Shown here: positions 44,167 to 54,813 of the stretch, one piece after another
How positions within the stretch are numbered: position 1 is the stretch's first letter
How the letters are laid out: every line of letters starts with the position of its first letter
NCBI RefSeq assembly: GCF_038396765.1
Contig: NZ_CP150096.1
Location: 1,843,001 to 1,907,000, forward strand
Source: Chitinophaga caseinilytica
Lineage (GTDB): Bacteria; Bacteroidota; Bacteroidia; Chitinophagales; Chitinophagaceae
DNA: 64,000 nt
Direction of reading: 5' to 3'
Position numbers and translations under genes: made by a program
The notes under the pieces: model-generated
What the model was told of the DNA's origin: nothing
Seen by the model: the letters and a program-made list of their open reading frames with translations, nothing else
The model's database searches: none

Positions 44167-44907
44167 ATGAAAAGAAGCAATATCATCATACTGATCTTAA
44201 TCCTGCTGGTGCCGGCTGGTTTGCTGATGCACAACCTGTCGCTGCGGGCGGCTTTCCAACATGCAAAAGCGGAGCCGATGCGTAAATATGAAGGTGACCA
44301 GCGGTATTTCAGGAAGCTCCCGCCGTATCACCACATCGTCCTGGAAGGCGGTGTACGGACCAAAAGCCGTAAAAGAAGAAACGGTGCCTCCCCAAACAAC
44401 GTACAGGCCCGGATCTGGGTAGGCAGTGTCAGTGAACCGGCGCTGGAATACCGGGCGGATATGAAACCCTTCCTGCGAACGGAAGTTCGCAACGATACGC
44501 TGTACTGCTGGTTTGAGGCGGATAACTTCGGCGAATGGCGGAGAGTTGCAAGATCGTACCGGGAATTGGAGATCAAGGTGCCGGGTATAGTGAGTATCAC
44601 GGCCGACAGCATCAACCTCGATATCGTTCAACTGGTGCAGCGCTCGCCCATATCCGTTCAATATACCAATATGACGGTCGCCAATATCGGGTATACGGAT
44701 CTTACCCGGCTCAATTTGAATGGCCTCGCAACATACATGCATATCAGCGGCGGGAAAGTGGATACTTTGCGATATACGTTGGGAGACGAATCGCAGCTTA
44801 CCGTTGGGGCTGGACTGGTAATCGGGAAAAAGGAATTGGTGAAGGCGGGTGAACATGCACGATTCAACGTAATCGGCGTTGCAGCGGATTCGGCGATGAT
44901 ACGATAA
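44167..44907 (+). CDS. Exported protein of unknown function in GntR/ABC operon
   Basis: 246 residues with an N-terminal hydrophobic helix (NIIILILILLVPAGLLM) acting as anchor or signal. The rest is beta-rich with repeated short strands (LEIKVPGIVSITADSINLDI, LTRLNLNGLATYMHISGGKV), reminiscent of GIN/DUF2807-type adhesin-head proteins but not a firm match. It starts 9 bases after the GntR gene, completing the operon, and is followed by a terminator. Confidence 0.7.
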   Translation: MKRSNIIILILILLVPAGLLMHNLSLRAAFQHAKAEPMRKYEGDQRYFRKLPPYHHIVLEGGVRTKSRKRRNGASPNNVQARIWVGSVSEPALEYRADMKPFLRTEVRNDTLYCWFEADNFGEWRRVARSYRELEIKVPGIVSITADSINLDIVQLVQRSPISVQYTNMTVANIGYTDLTRLNLNGLATYMHISGGKVDTLRYTLGDESQLTVGAGLVIGKKELVKAGEHARFNVIGVAADSAMIR

Positions 44908-44922
44908 GCTGTTTTTCCCTAT

Positions 44923-44961
44923 AAAAAAACCGCCCAGGCAAGGTGCCCGGGCGGTTTTTTT
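44923..44961. terminator. Bidirectional terminator
   Basis: AAAAAAACCGCCC and GGGCGGTTTTTTT stem with A and T tracts on both strands, between the convergent GntR operon and M20 gene. Confidence 0.85.
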
Positions 44962-44977
44962 ATGTGCTTCAGTGAAG

Positions 44978-46153
44978 TCAGAATTGTGTGGCGAGGTAAG
45001 CCATCGTTCCCGCGCCGATTTCCAGTGCGCGTTCGTCGATGTCGAATTTGGGCGTGTGCACGCCGGAGGTGATGCCTTTGGCTTTGTTGCCGGTACCGAG
45101 GCGGAAGAAGCATGCGGGGATCACCTGCGAGTAGAACGCGAAATCTTCGGCGCCCATCCGCAGTTCGGTGTCCACCACGTTATCGGCGCCCAGGTAATCT
45201 TCGGCGAGTTTACGGGCGTTGGTGGTCACGGCTTCGTTATTGTACAGCGTGGGGTAGCCCACGAGGATGTCGATATCGATTTCCGCGCCCATGGCGTGCA
45301 CCAGTTCGGTGGCTTGTTTGCGTATCAGCTCATGCGCCTTGAATCGCCAGGTTTCGTCCATCGCCCGGAAAGTGCCCATGAGCTTCACTTCGCTGGGGAT
45401 CACGTTGGTGGTGTGCCCGCCGTTGAAGGCGCAGATAGACAATACGGAAGGGGAGAAAGGATCGTTGTTGCGGCTGATGATCTGCTGGAGGCTTACCACC
45501 AGGTTGGATGCGATGAGGATGGTATCTGCCGTGAGATGGGGCGCCGCGGCATGGCCGCCTTTGCCTTTCACGGTGATGTAGATCTCGTCGGCGCTCGCCA
45601 TGTATTTTCCTTCCCGGAAGCCCAGGAGCCCCGTTTCCATGGCGGGGAGCACGTGGAGGCCGAGGATAGCTTCGGGTTTCGGGTTTTCCAGTGCGCCGTC
45701 CTGGATCATGAGGCTGGCACCGCCGGGATGCTTTTCTTCGCCGGGCTGGAAAAGGATTTTCACGGTGCCTTCGAACTCGCCCCGCAGCTGTTGCAGGATG
45801 CGCGCGGCGCCGAGGGCCACGGTGGTATGCACGTCGTGGCCGCAGGCATGCATGATGCCGGGGTTTTGTGATTTATAGGGGACGTCGTTCGCTTCTTCGA
45901 TCGGCAGCGCATCGATATCACCGCGCAGGGCGATGACCTTTTTGCCGGGGTTTTTCCCTTCGATAAGGGCCACTATGCCCGTTCCGGCAACGCCGGCGCG
46001 GTAGGGAACGCCCCAGCTTTCCAGCTGCTGCTGAATGAATTTCGACGTTTCGAATTCCTGGAAGGATAGTTCGGGATGTGCATGCAAATGTCTTCTGCAA
46101 GCCACCAGGTCAGCGGCGTATTCGCTGGCCAGGGCTTTGATCCGCTCTTTCAT
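44978..46153 (-). CDS. M20-family metallo-amidohydrolase
   Basis: 391 residues, cytoplasmic. Metal-ligand and active-site segments of the M20D group: RRHLHAHPELSFQE, IALRGDIDALPI, MHACGHDVHTTVALG, LFQPGEEKHPGGA, GKGGHAAAPHLTADTI and RMGAEDFAFY. The group removes acyl groups from amino acids (N-acetyl-amino acid, hippurate, IAA-amino acid hydrolases). It overlaps the upstream SPOR gene by one base (TAATG), so the two are coupled. Confidence 0.92.
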   Translation of the reverse strand: MKERIKALASEYAADLVACRRHLHAHPELSFQEFETSKFIQQQLESWGVPYRAGVAGTGIVALIEGKNPGKKVIALRGDIDALPIEEANDVPYKSQNPGIMHACGHDVHTTVALGAARILQQLRGEFEGTVKILFQPGEEKHPGGASLMIQDGALENPKPEAILGLHVLPAMETGLLGFREGKYMASADEIYITVKGKGGHAAAPHLTADTILIASNLVVSLQQIISRNNDPFSPSVLSICAFNGGHTTNVIPSEVKLMGTFRAMDETWRFKAHELIRKQATELVHAMGAEIDIDILVGYPTLYNNEAVTTNARKLAEDYLGADNVVDTELRMGAEDFAFYSQVIPACFFRLGTGNKAKGITSGVHTPKFDIDERALEIGAGTMAYLATQF

Positions 46154-46578
46154 TAATCTTCTTTTTCCGGTGATACGTTGATGATGGTAGGCACTACGAA
46201 CGCGCCGTTGGGGAAGTATTCCGCCAGTTCCTTGCGCAGTTCGGTCGCCTCCTCGCGGGATTTGAAGTCGCCCACACGCACCTTGAAATAAGGGGCTTCG
46301 AAGTCGATGTAGGTCCGGTAATCGGGATAGCGTTGCATCACGCGGGTTTTGGCCTCATTGGCTTCGTTCCGCTTGTTGGTGGTGAGCACCTGAACGCGGA
46401 AGCCGGGCTGGTTGCGGATAGCCAGGTTGTTGATATACACCTGTTTACGGATAAGGATGTCTATCCGGCTGTCTTTGGTCACTTTAACATTGCCTTCCTG
46501 CTGCACCGATTCCTGCGCGCGCAGGGCGGTAGCGGCGGATAAAAGCAATAGCAACAGGCAGCCTGTTCTTAACATCAT
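46153..46578 (-). CDS. SPOR-domain protein, exported
   Basis: 141 residues: signal peptide (LLLLLLSAATALRA) and a C-terminal SPOR-like domain (about 55-130, GFRVQVLTTNKRNEANEAKT, YFKVRVGDFKSREEATELRK) that in homologues binds peptidoglycan stripped of stem peptides. Role in envelope or division is thus likely. It is coupled to the M20 gene downstream and follows deoC by 39 bases. Confidence 0.85.
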   Translation of the reverse strand: MMLRTGCLLLLLLSAATALRAQESVQQEGNVKVTKDSRIDILIRKQVYINNLAIRNQPGFRVQVLTTNKRNEANEAKTRVMQRYPDYRTYIDFEAPYFKVRVGDFKSREEATELRKELAEYFPNGAFVVPTIINVSPEKED

Positions 46579-46617
46579 ATATTTGGTTCGTTTGATGGCA
46601 AAATGGTTTTTCGGTCC

Positions 46618-47280
46618 CTATTGCAGGGCGGCCGCTTCTTTCATGATCGCTACACCGGCGCTCGTCCCGATCCGGGTAGCGCCTGCGGCGATCAGTTCCT
46701 TGGCGAAAGCAAAGGTACGAATCCCTCCCGAAGCCTTGATCTGAATATTGGCGGGGAGGTTTTTCCGCATGAGGGCCACTGCTTCCACGGAAGCACCCTT
46801 CTCGGCGTAGCCGGTACTGGTTTTCACGAAATCGACCCCGTACCGCCCATATAGCTCGCAGCATCGCACGATCTCTTCCTCCAATAATATGCCACTTTCG
46901 ATGATCACCTTGATCTTGCGCTGTTTGTTCCGGATGATGGGCATGATGGTAGCGATTTCCTTTTCCAGGAATGCCCAGTCGCCCCCGCGCACCGCGATGA
47001 GGTTGGCGACCATGTCCAGCTCGTCTGCCCCGTCGATGATAGCGAGCACGGATTCGGCTACTTTGGCCTCTATGGCGGAATAGCCGAAGGGGAAACCGAT
47101 GACGGTGGCGATGGCGGTGGTGGTGCCGCCGAGGAAGGTTTTGGCCGTGCTTACGAAAGGAGGCGGCACGCACACGGCGGCGAAGTCGTATTCCACGGCT
47201 TCCATGCTGAGGCGTTTTACGTCGTCGAGCGTAGTAACGGGTTTGAGGACGGTATGGTCGATGTACCGGTTAATGTTCAT
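46618..47280 (-). CDS. deoC: Deoxyribose-phosphate aldolase
   Basis: 220 residues from ATG 47280 (a TTG 21 bases upstream is less likely). It cleaves 2-deoxyribose-5-phosphate to glyceraldehyde-3-phosphate and acetaldehyde. Class I aldolase features: YIDHTVLKP, TVIGFPFGY, DELDMVANL, Schiff-base lysine in VDFVKTSTGYAEKGA and IKASGGIRTF. It shares a strand and short gaps with the SPOR and M20 genes. Confidence 0.95.
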   Translation of the reverse strand: MNINRYIDHTVLKPVTTLDDVKRLSMEAVEYDFAAVCVPPPFVSTAKTFLGGTTTAIATVIGFPFGYSAIEAKVAESVLAIIDGADELDMVANLIAVRGGDWAFLEKEIATIMPIIRNKQRKIKVIIESGILLEEEIVRCCELYGRYGVDFVKTSTGYAEKGASVEAVALMRKNLPANIQIKASGGIRTFAFAKELIAAGATRIGTSAGVAIMKEAAALQ

Positions 47281-47300
47281 TTTCTGAAGGGTGTTTTCCA

Positions 47301-47347
47301 AAAATAAAAAAACGGAGTTACGCAGGATGGTCCCGGGTAACTCCGTT
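47301..47347 (-). terminator. Terminator of secA
   Basis: Arms AACGGAGTTAC and GTAACTCCGTT, 15-base loop, with TTTTTATTTT on the minus strand. Lies between the secA stop and deoC. Confidence 0.8.
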
Positions 47348-47369
47348 GGTTATTTTACGCAGCGGGTAT

Positions 47370-50300
47370 TTATTGTTCTTTCCCGTGACAGTTTTTGAAT
47401 TTCTTGCCGCTACCGCAGGGGCAGGGATCGTTCCGGCCTACTTTGGGGCCTACGCGAACGGGTTCCTGTTTGGGCTCGTCCATGGCGGGCGCGTAATCTT
47501 CGCGGCGGGCGGAGGCGGAGCCTTGCTGTTGCTGCGGAGCGTTGTGGCCATTGGAAGCTTCCGGGTCCTGGTGGGAGGCGCGCATGTGGCTCATGTCGGT
47601 TTTTTCTTCATGGCCTTCGGTGATCTGCGCTTCTTCTTCGGCCTGCTGACCGGGGATGCCGGCTTTGCAGAGGAAGGAAACGATCTCTTTGGAGTTTTCG
47701 GCGCTCATCTGTTTGAACAGCTCGAACGCTTCAAATTTATAGATCAGCAGCGGGTCTTTCTGTTCGTACACGGCGCTTTGAACGGACTGTTTCAGGTCGT
47801 CCATGGCGCGGAGGTGCTCTTTCCAGGCGTCGTCGATCAGGTTGAGGGTGATGGAGCGCTCGAGTGCGGAGATGGTCTCCTTGCCGTGGGTGTCCACCAC
47901 CTTGCGGAGGGGCGCCAGTACGTGGAGGCCGCGGCGGCCGTCGGTGAACGGGATCGAAATGTTCTCGATATGCTGGCCCTGCTCTTCGAAGATCTTTTTG
48001 ATGACGGGGTAGGTACCGGTCACCACCTCGTTGGTACGGCGGTGGTAATTGGCAACCGCTTCACCATAGAGCTTTTCAGCGATTTCCTGCACGTTCCCTT
48101 TCTGGAATTCGTCTTCGGAAATCACGGTATCTATCGCGAAGTTCTTGATCACTTCCAGTTTGAACGCTTCGAAGTCGCCGGTGGCGCGATGCGTGTTTAC
48201 CAGGTTATCCGCTACTTCGTAGAAGGCATTGTCGATATCGATGGCGAGGCGCTCGCCGAACAGGGCGTGGTTGCGTTTGGAATAAATTACCGTACGCTGC
48301 TTGTTCATCACGTCGTCGTACTCGAGCAGGCGCTTACGGATGCCGAAGTTGTTCTCTTCCACTTTCTTCTGGGCGCGTTCGATGGAGCGGGTGATCATGC
48401 TGTGCTGGATCACTTCGCCTTCCTTGTAACCCATACGGTCCATGAGCGCGGCGATACGGTCGGAGCCGAACATGCGCATCAGGTCGTCTTCCAGCGATAC
48501 GAAGAACTGGGAAGTACCGGGGTCGCCCTGGCGACCGGCACGGCCGCGCAACTGGCGGTCTACACGGCGGCTTTCGTGGCGTTCGGTACCGATGATGGCG
48601 AGACCGCCGGCATCTTTCACGCCGGGCCCCAGCTTGATGTCCGTACCACGGCCGGCCATGTTGGTGGCGATGGTCACGGCGCCGGGCATACCTGCTTCGG
48701 CCACGATCTGGGCTTCACGGGCGTGCTGTTTGGCGTTCAGTACGTTGTGGGGGATTTTTTCGAAGGTGAGCATTTTACCGAGGAGCTCAGACACCTCTAC
48801 CGAGGTAGTACCTACCAGTACGGGGCGGCCCGCTTCTTTCAGTTTCTTGATCTCTTCGATCACGGCGCGGTATTTATCGCGCTTGGTTTTATATACGAGG
48901 TCTTCCGCGTCTTTACGGGTGATCGGCAGGTTGGTGGGGATGGTTACCACGTCCAGCTTGTAGATTTCCCAGAACTCGCCGGCTTCGGTAGTGGCCGTAC
49001 CGGTCATACCACCGAGTTTGTGGTACATACGGAAGTAGTTCTGCAGGGTAATGGTGGCGAACGTTTGGGTGGCGGCTTCCACTTTCACGTTTTCCTTGGC
49101 TTCGATCGCCTGATGCAGGCCATCGGAGTAACGGCGGCCATCGAGGATACGGCCGGTTTGCTCGTCCACGATTTTCACTTTCCCGTCCATCACCACGTAT
49201 TCCACGTCTTTTTCGAAGAGGGTGTACGCTTTGAGGAGCTGCTGCACGGAGTGGATGCGTTCCGATTTCACGGCGAAGTCCTGGAGGAGCTGGTCTTTCC
49301 GGGCCATTTTATCTTCGGCGGTCAGGTCCATTTTTTCCAGTTCCGCGATTTCGGAGCCAACGTCCGGCATTACGAAAAACGCGGGGTCTTCGCCGGCGCC
49401 GGTGATGAGGGCGATACCTTTATCGGTGAGGTCTACGCTGTTGTTCTTTTCGTCGATATGGAACAGGAGGCCTTCGTCTACCTTGGGCATTTCGCGCTGC
49501 TGGTCGGCGATGTAATAGTTCTCCGCTTTCTGCTGGAGCACTTTCATGCCGGGTTCGCTGAGGTATTTGATGAGGGCGCTGTTCTTGGGGAGGCCGCGAT
49601 GGGCGCGCATGAGCGCGAGGCCGCCCGTTTTCGGGTCGTCTTTCCCTTCGGCGATGAGCTTCTTGGCTTCGAGGAGGCTGGAGGTCACGATCTTGCGCTG
49701 CTCTTCCACCAGCCGCTGGATGCGGGGCTTCAGGGTGTGGAACTCCTGCTCGTCGCCACGGGGGATAGGGCCGGAGATGATGAGCGGGGTACGCGCATCG
49801 TCGATCAAAACACTGTCCACCTCATCCACCATCGCGAAGTGGTGCTTGCGCTGCACCATTTCTTCGGGGCTGTGCACCATGTTATCGCGCAGGTAATCGA
49901 AGCCGAATTCGTTGTTGGTACCGTAGGTAATGTCTGCCTGGTAAGCGTTGCGGCGCTCGAAGGAGTTGGGCTGGTGCTTGTCGATGCAATCCACGGTGAT
50001 GCCGAGGAATTCGAACAGGGGGCCGTTCCATTCGGAGTCACGACGTGCGAGGTAATCGTTCACCGTTACCACGTGCACGCCTTCGCCGGTGAGGGCGTTG
50101 AGGTAAGCGGGGAGCGTGGAAACGAGGGTTTTACCTTCACCCGTCGCCATTTCGGAAATTTTACCCTGGTGCAATACCATACCGCCGATCAGCTGTACGT
50201 CGTAATGCACCATGTTCCAGGTTACTTCCGTACCGCCCGCGATCCAGGTGTTCTTCCAGGCCACTTTGTCACCTTCGATGGTCACATAGTCGCGCAGAAC

Positions 50301-50717
50301 GGCGAGGTTGCGGTCCATATCGGTAGCGGTGGCGGTGATAACGGGATTTTCCTTGAGCCTGCGGGCCGATTCCTTCACGACTGCAAATGCTTCGGGAAGG
50401 AGCTGGTTGAGGACTTCTTCTATTTTCTTGTTACGATCTTTCTGGAGCTTGTCGATCTCACGGTAGATGAGATCTTTGGTGTTCACGTCCTCTTCGGACT
50501 CTGCGGAAGTTTTCTTCTCTGCGATCTCCCGGTCTATTTCGGCCAGGTGATCCTTGATACGGGAACGGAAAACCTGCGTTTTGCCACGCAGTTCGTCGAT
50601 AGGCAGGGATGACAGTTTTTCATACTCCTCGTTGATCTGCTTCACCATGGGAAGGATCAGCCTGATGTCTCGCTCAGACTTGTTTCCTCCGAAAAGCTTT
50701 GTTAAAAAACCTAGCAT
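47370..50717 (-). CDS. secA: Preprotein translocase ATPase SecA
   Basis: 1115 residues from ATG 50717, the long Bacteroidetes form. It drives protein export through SecYEG. NBD1 shows [20 protein letters not shown] and the DEAD-type [17 protein letters not shown]; conserved [39 protein letters not shown] and [15 protein letters not shown] follow. The C-terminus has a linker and the zinc-binding SEC-C motif [16 protein letters not shown]. An antisense frame across it is a shadow. Confidence 0.97.
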   Translation of the reverse strand: MLGFLTKLFGGNKSERDIRLILPMVKQINEEYEKLSSLPIDELRGKTQVFRSRIKDHLAEIDREIAEKKTSAESEEDVNTKDLIYREIDKLQKDRNKKIEEVLNQLLPEAFAVVKESARRLKENPVITATATDMDRNLAVLRDYVTIEGDKVAWKNTWIAGGTEVTWNMVHYDVQLIGGMVLHQGKISEMATGEGKTLVSTLPAYLNALTGEGVHVVTVNDYLARRDSEWNGPLFEFLGITVDCIDKHQPNSFERRNAYQADITYGTNNEFGFDYLRDNMVHSPEEMVQRKHHFAMVDEVDSVLIDDARTPLIISGPIPRGDEQEFHTLKPRIQRLVEEQRKIVTSSLLEAKKLIAEGKDDPKTGGLALMRAHRGLPKNSALIKYLSEPGMKVLQQKAENYYIADQQREMPKVDEGLLFHIDEKNNSVDLTDKGIALITGAGEDPAFFVMPDVGSEIAELEKMDLTAEDKMARKDQLLQDFAVKSERIHSVQQLLKAYTLFEKDVEYVVMDGKVKIVDEQTGRILDGRRYSDGLHQAIEAKENVKVEAATQTFATITLQNYFRMYHKLGGMTGTATTEAGEFWEIYKLDVVTIPTNLPITRKDAEDLVYKTKRDKYRAVIEEIKKLKEAGRPVLVGTTSVEVSELLGKMLTFEKIPHNVLNAKQHAREAQIVAEAGMPGAVTIATNMAGRGTDIKLGPGVKDAGGLAIIGTERHESRRVDRQLRGRAGRQGDPGTSQFFVSLEDDLMRMFGSDRIAALMDRMGYKEGEVIQHSMITRSIERAQKKVEENNFGIRKRLLEYDDVMNKQRTVIYSKRNHALFGERLAIDIDNAFYEVADNLVNTHRATGDFEAFKLEVIKNFAIDTVISEDEFQKGNVQEIAEKLYGEAVANYHRRTNEVVTGTYPVIKKIFEEQGQHIENISIPFTDGRRGLHVLAPLRKVVDTHGKETISALERSITLNLIDDAWKEHLRAMDDLKQSVQSAVYEQKDPLLIYKFEAFELFKQMSAENSKEIVSFLCKAGIPGQQAEEEAQITEGHEEKTDMSHMRASHQDPEASNGHNAPQQQQGSASARREDYAPAMDEPKQEPVRVGPKVGRNDPCPCGSGKKFKNCHGKEQ

Positions 50718-51172
50718 GTTAAAATTTTCGATGTCTAAAAGAATAAAGGAACCTGGTTGCGGGGGAAATATAGTCAAATATTAAGCCCGGATGCCAGGTT
50801 GTGACAAGGTGGCAGGAGCAGGCCTGCGGACCAAGGCTGGTAAAATTAGGAATTTTTGGGGGATGACCCTATCAAATCCCGGAAAAATTAAGCCTGCCGC
50901 GGTATTTCTGCCGTTTGGAAGGAGAAAATGCAGGATTTCTGCGGACGGGAAACGCCCCCGCCCCCGGAAGCCCTTTTTACAGCCCCGTTCCCCATCCCCG
51001 ACTTCCTTAAAAAAAATAATTAGTGTTGGATAGACACTATCCCACAAAAAATGAGCACATTCGTGTCCGGCATTTTCCGCTTTTTCATCACAAAAAGTAA
51101 AAAATGTGGAAATACTTTTTATAAATTTAAAGGTTTTAATCACCGTATTAGATTTTTACAAACAACACGTCT
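50718..51172. promoter_or_regulatory. Divergent promoter region between secA and MFS gene, with palindrome
   Basis: No gene is supported; a 120-codon minus-strand frame (50781-51143) shows no conserved features. GGATAG-ACA-CTATCC at 51028-51042 is a perfect 6-bp-arm palindrome, 130 bases before the MFS start, nested with TAGTGT/ACACTA (51021-51039). It is a candidate operator for the sugar operon. Confidence 0.4.
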
Positions 51173-52462
51173 ATGAAGCAGATACAGCCTAAGAGTCTTT
51201 TCGTTGCCAGCTGCCTGGCCCTGCTTGTCACTTCCTTATCCTTCGGGATTCGCGCCGGCATCCTCGGACAGCTGGGCGTGCAATTCCATCTGAACGCCCA
51301 GGAATTATCCATCATCGCCGGTACTGCTTTTTGGGGTTTCCCGCTCGCCGTTGTGCTGGGCGGTTTCATCGTAGATGCCATCGGCATGAAACGCCTGCTC
51401 ATCGCGGCATTCGTGCTGCATTTGCTCGGCATCGTCCTCACCATCGCCACACCTTATTTCAGCTCCGGTTTCTGGCCGCTGTTCATCTCCACCCTGTTCA
51501 TCGGTATGGCGAACGGTACGGTGGAAGCAGCCTGCAACCCGCTCGTAGCCACTATCTTCCCCGATAATAAAACCACCAAGCTGAACCACTTTCACCTCTG
51601 GTTCCCCGGCGGTATCGTAGTAGGCGCGCTCGTGGTATTCCTGTTCAAGGAGCTCGGGCATGCCGACCTCTGGCAACTGCAGGTAGGCCTCATGATCATC
51701 CCTACGCTGCTGTACGGTTACCTCTTCTCCAAGCTGGACTTCCCCGTTACGGAGCGCGTGGCCGCGGGGGTTTCCAACGCACAGATGTACCGCTCGGTAA
51801 CCAGCCGGCTGTTCATCTTCATGTTCATCTGCATGTTCGGCACGGCCATCACGGAACTCTTCACCAACCAATGGATCGAAATACTCCTGAAAAACGTAAC
51901 GGAAAACGGTATCCTCATCCTGGCGCTCACCGCCGGCGTACAGGTGCTGGGCCGTGCAGTGGCAGGGCCTATCGTGCACCGGCTGTCGCCCACCGGCGTG
52001 CTGTTCATTTCAGCGATTTTGTCGGCCCTCGGGCTTTACCTCATGGGTAGCCAGTCTGGCAGCATGCTCTTCGTAGCCGCTGTCATTTTCGGTCTTGGCA
52101 TCACTTACTTCTGGCCCACCATGCTCGGGTTCGTTTCCGAGAACATCCCGGAATCCGGTGCGCTCGGCATGAACCTCATGGGTGGCGCGGGTATGTTCGC
52201 CGTATCTATTTATATGATGTTCATGGGTGGTTTCTATGACAGCATCATCGGGAAGAACCTCCCCGCCGGCGGCACGCTCGATACCTTCCGCTCCGCCGCC
52301 CCCGGCACCGCCGAAGCAGCGGCCTACGCGCAGGCACAGGCGGTCGCAGGTCCGGAAATCATCAACGTGACCCTCGTGATACCCATTATACTCATCGTTG
52401 CCTTCGGCGGCCTTTATTTCTATATGAGAGGCAAAAGCAAACAACAATTACAAACTGCATAA
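51173..52462 (+). CDS. MFS sugar transporter
   Basis: 429 residues with 12 predicted helices. Typical MFS loops: GFIVDAIGMKRLLIAAF and, in the second half, GRAVAGPIVHRLSPTGVL. TWGFP-like HFHLWFPGGIVVGALVV resembles FucP/sugar porters. First gene of a seven-gene co-directional run of sugar oxidoreduction genes, so it probably imports the (oxidised) sugar to the cytoplasm. Specific sugar unknown. Confidence 0.9.
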   Translation: MKQIQPKSLFVASCLALLVTSLSFGIRAGILGQLGVQFHLNAQELSIIAGTAFWGFPLAVVLGGFIVDAIGMKRLLIAAFVLHLLGIVLTIATPYFSSGFWPLFISTLFIGMANGTVEAACNPLVATIFPDNKTTKLNHFHLWFPGGIVVGALVVFLFKELGHADLWQLQVGLMIIPTLLYGYLFSKLDFPVTERVAAGVSNAQMYRSVTSRLFIFMFICMFGTAITELFTNQWIEILLKNVTENGILILALTAGVQVLGRAVAGPIVHRLSPTGVLFISAILSALGLYLMGSQSGSMLFVAAVIFGLGITYFWPTMLGFVSENIPESGALGMNLMGGAGMFAVSIYMMFMGGFYDSIIGKNLPAGGTLDTFRSAAPGTAEAAAYAQAQAVAGPEIINVTLVIPIILIVAFGGLYFYMRGKSKQQLQTA

Positions 52463-52483
52463 ACGTATCAGAAACTATATAGT

Positions 52484-53647
52484 ATGAACAGGAAACTCAG
52501 AATGGGAATGATCGGAGGCGGGAAAGACGCCTTCATCGGGGCCATCCACCGCATCGCGGCGAATATGGACGGGCTCATCGAACTGAAAGCAGGTGCCTTG
52601 AGCATCAACCCCGAAGTGGCCGAAGACTCCGGGCGCTCGCTCTTCCTGGATAGCGACCGCATCTATACGGACTTCAAAACCATGCTCGAGAAGGAAGCCG
52701 CCATGCCGGCTGAAAAGCGGCTGGACTTCATCACCATCGTGACCCCCAACTTCGCACACTTCGAGCCGGCCATGATGGCCCTCGATAAAGGGTTCCACGT
52801 CGTGATCGAAAAGCCCATCACCTTCACCCTCGACGAAGCCAAACAACTCAAAGCCAAGGTGGAGCAGACCGGCCTCAGCCTCCTGCTCACCCACACCTAT
52901 ACCGGCTACCCCATGGTGAAACAGGCCCGCCAGATGGTGGCCAACGGCACCCTGGGCAAAATCCGCAAAGTATGGGTAGAATATCCGCAGGGCTGGCTGT
53001 CCAAACTCAGCGAGCGCGAAGGCAACGCACAGGCAGCCTGGCGCACCGACCCCAAGCGCTCCGGTAAAGCCGGCGCCATGGGCGATATCGGCACCCACGC
53101 CTTCAACCTCGCAGAATACATCACCGGCGATACCGTGGAAAAACTCTGCGCAGACAACCACATCATGGTGCCTGGCCGCCTGCTCGACGACGATGGCGCC
53201 GTGCTCATGCGCTTCACCAACGGCGCTGCAGGCGTACTGATGGCTTCGCAGGTAGCCGCCGGGGAAGAGAATGCCCTCAAAATCCGCGTATACGGAGAGA
53301 AAGGTGGTATGGAATGGGCACAGCACGAGCCGAACACCCTCATCGTGCGCTGGCTCGACAAGCCCGCCGAAATTCTCCGCGCAGGTGCCGGCAACCCGCA
53401 CCTCAGCTCCTTCGCCACCCACAACTGCCGCACGCCGGGCGGTCACCCCGAAGGGTACCTCGAAGCATTCGGCAACCTGTACCGCAACTTCGCACTGTCG
53501 CTCCAGGCCCGTATAGACGGCACCGAAGCGTCGAAGGAAGCGCTCGACTTCCCCTCGGTTAACGAAGGTGTACGGGGCATGGCTTTCATCGATAATGTGG
53601 TGAAAAGCTCCGCCAGTACCGAAAAATGGACGACCTTCGAAATTTAG
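52484..53647 (+). CDS. Gfo/Idh/MocA-family sugar oxidoreductase
   Basis: 387 residues, no signal peptide. N-terminal Rossmann fold (RMGMIGGGKDAFIGAIHR), conserved EKPITF and IGTHAFNLAEYITGDTV followed by the C-terminal substrate domain. Members oxidise or reduce a sugar hydroxyl, often C3 of glucosides, with NAD(P). It stands 21 bases behind the MFS gene and ahead of an isomerase; in 3-keto sugar pathways this enzyme reduces or forms the keto group. Confidence 0.93.
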   Translation: MNRKLRMGMIGGGKDAFIGAIHRIAANMDGLIELKAGALSINPEVAEDSGRSLFLDSDRIYTDFKTMLEKEAAMPAEKRLDFITIVTPNFAHFEPAMMALDKGFHVVIEKPITFTLDEAKQLKAKVEQTGLSLLLTHTYTGYPMVKQARQMVANGTLGKIRKVWVEYPQGWLSKLSEREGNAQAAWRTDPKRSGKAGAMGDIGTHAFNLAEYITGDTVEKLCADNHIMVPGRLLDDDGAVLMRFTNGAAGVLMASQVAAGEENALKIRVYGEKGGMEWAQHEPNTLIVRWLDKPAEILRAGAGNPHLSSFATHNCRTPGGHPEGYLEAFGNLYRNFALSLQARIDGTEASKEALDFPSVNEGVRGMAFIDNVVKSSASTEKWTTFEI

Positions 53648-53707
53648 GTCGCCTTTTCGAAGAGATTGCGGAAATTGAATTTTTATTAATCTGATAAGGA
53701 AAAGCAT

Positions 53708-54766
53708 ATGAAGACGATCAAAGGGCCCGGCATTTTCCTGGCGCAGTTCCTGGACGACAAAGCCCCTTTCAATACCCTCGAAGGCATTACCAAATGGGCT
53801 GCCTCCCTGGGTTTCAAAGGGGTGCAGATCCCCACCTGGGACCCCCGGATGATAGACCTGAAGAAAGCCGCCGAGAGCCAGACCTATGCAGACGAGATCA
53901 AAGGCATCGTGCAAAGCGCAGGGATGGAGATCACCGAGCTGTCGACCCACTTACAGGGCCAGCTGGTGGCCGTTCACCCCGCCTATAACGAACTGTTCGA
54001 CGGGTTCGCTCCCGCGGAACTGCGCGGCAGCGCCAACGTGAAAGCCCGTACGGAATGGGCCGTCCAGCAACTGAAATACGCCGCCAAAGCGAGCCGCAAC
54101 CTGGGCCTGAACGCCCACGCCACTTTCAGCGGCGCGTTGCTCTGGCAAACGGTGTACCCCTGGCCCCAGCGCCCTGCAGGGCTCGTGGAAACGGGGTTCA
54201 AGGAGCTGGCCAACCGCTGGCTGCCGATCCTCAATGAAATGGATGCGAACGGCGTGGACCTCTGCTACGAGATCCACCCCGGCGAAGACCTGCACGACGG
54301 CATCAGCTACGAGCGGTTCCTCGCTGCCACCGGCAACCACAACCGCGCCTGCCTTTTGTATGATCCCAGCCACTTCGTGCTCCAGGCTATGGATTACCTC
54401 GAATACATCGATATCTACCACGAAAAAATAAAGATGTTCCATGTGAAAGACGCGGAATTCAATCCCACCGGCCGCTCCGGCGTGTACGGCGGGTACCAGT
54501 CGTGGATCGACCGGCCGGGGCGTTTCCGCTCCCTGGGCGATGGACAGGTGGATTTCAAGGCGGTGTTCAGCAAGCTGACCCAATACGATTTCTCCGGCTG
54601 GGCCGTGATGGAATGGGAATGCTGCATGAAGCACCCGGAAGACGGGGCACGCGAAGGCGCGCCGTTCATTAAGGATCATATTATCCGCGTCACCGAAAAA
54701 GCGTTCGACGATTTTGCCGGAACGGGTGCGGATGAAAACCTGAACAGACGTATATTAGGACTGTAA
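53708..54766 (+). CDS. Sugar phosphate isomerase/epimerase (TIM barrel, AP-endonuclease-2 type)
   Basis: 352 residues, cytoplasmic. Metal-binding glutamate/histidine clusters of the xylose-isomerase-like barrel: YEIHPGEDLHDG, LLYDPSHFVLQ, FHVKDAEFNPTGRSGVYGGY and AVMEWECCMKHP. YcjR-like members epimerise keto sugars and often sit next to Gfo/Idh oxidoreductases, as here (60-base gap). Its substrate is presumably the keto sugar made by the operon. Confidence 0.9.
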   Translation: MKTIKGPGIFLAQFLDDKAPFNTLEGITKWAASLGFKGVQIPTWDPRMIDLKKAAESQTYADEIKGIVQSAGMEITELSTHLQGQLVAVHPAYNELFDGFAPAELRGSANVKARTEWAVQQLKYAAKASRNLGLNAHATFSGALLWQTVYPWPQRPAGLVETGFKELANRWLPILNEMDANGVDLCYEIHPGEDLHDGISYERFLAATGNHNRACLLYDPSHFVLQAMDYLEYIDIYHEKIKMFHVKDAEFNPTGRSGVYGGYQSWIDRPGRFRSLGDGQVDFKAVFSKLTQYDFSGWAVMEWECCMKHPEDGAREGAPFIKDHIIRVTEKAFDDFAGTGADENLNRRILGL

Positions 54767-54813
54767 TGGCTTTGCAATAACGATTTTCTAAAGACTTTAA
54801 AACTCAGTAAACG

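Noticed and set aside
47346..50612. 1088-codon plus-strand open frame
   Set aside because: It lies exactly antisense to secA and its protein has no recognisable domain; a frame shadow of GC-rich codons.
50781..51143. 120-codon minus-strand frame upstream of secA
   Set aside because: No signal, motif or coding-like composition; occupies the divergent promoter region.
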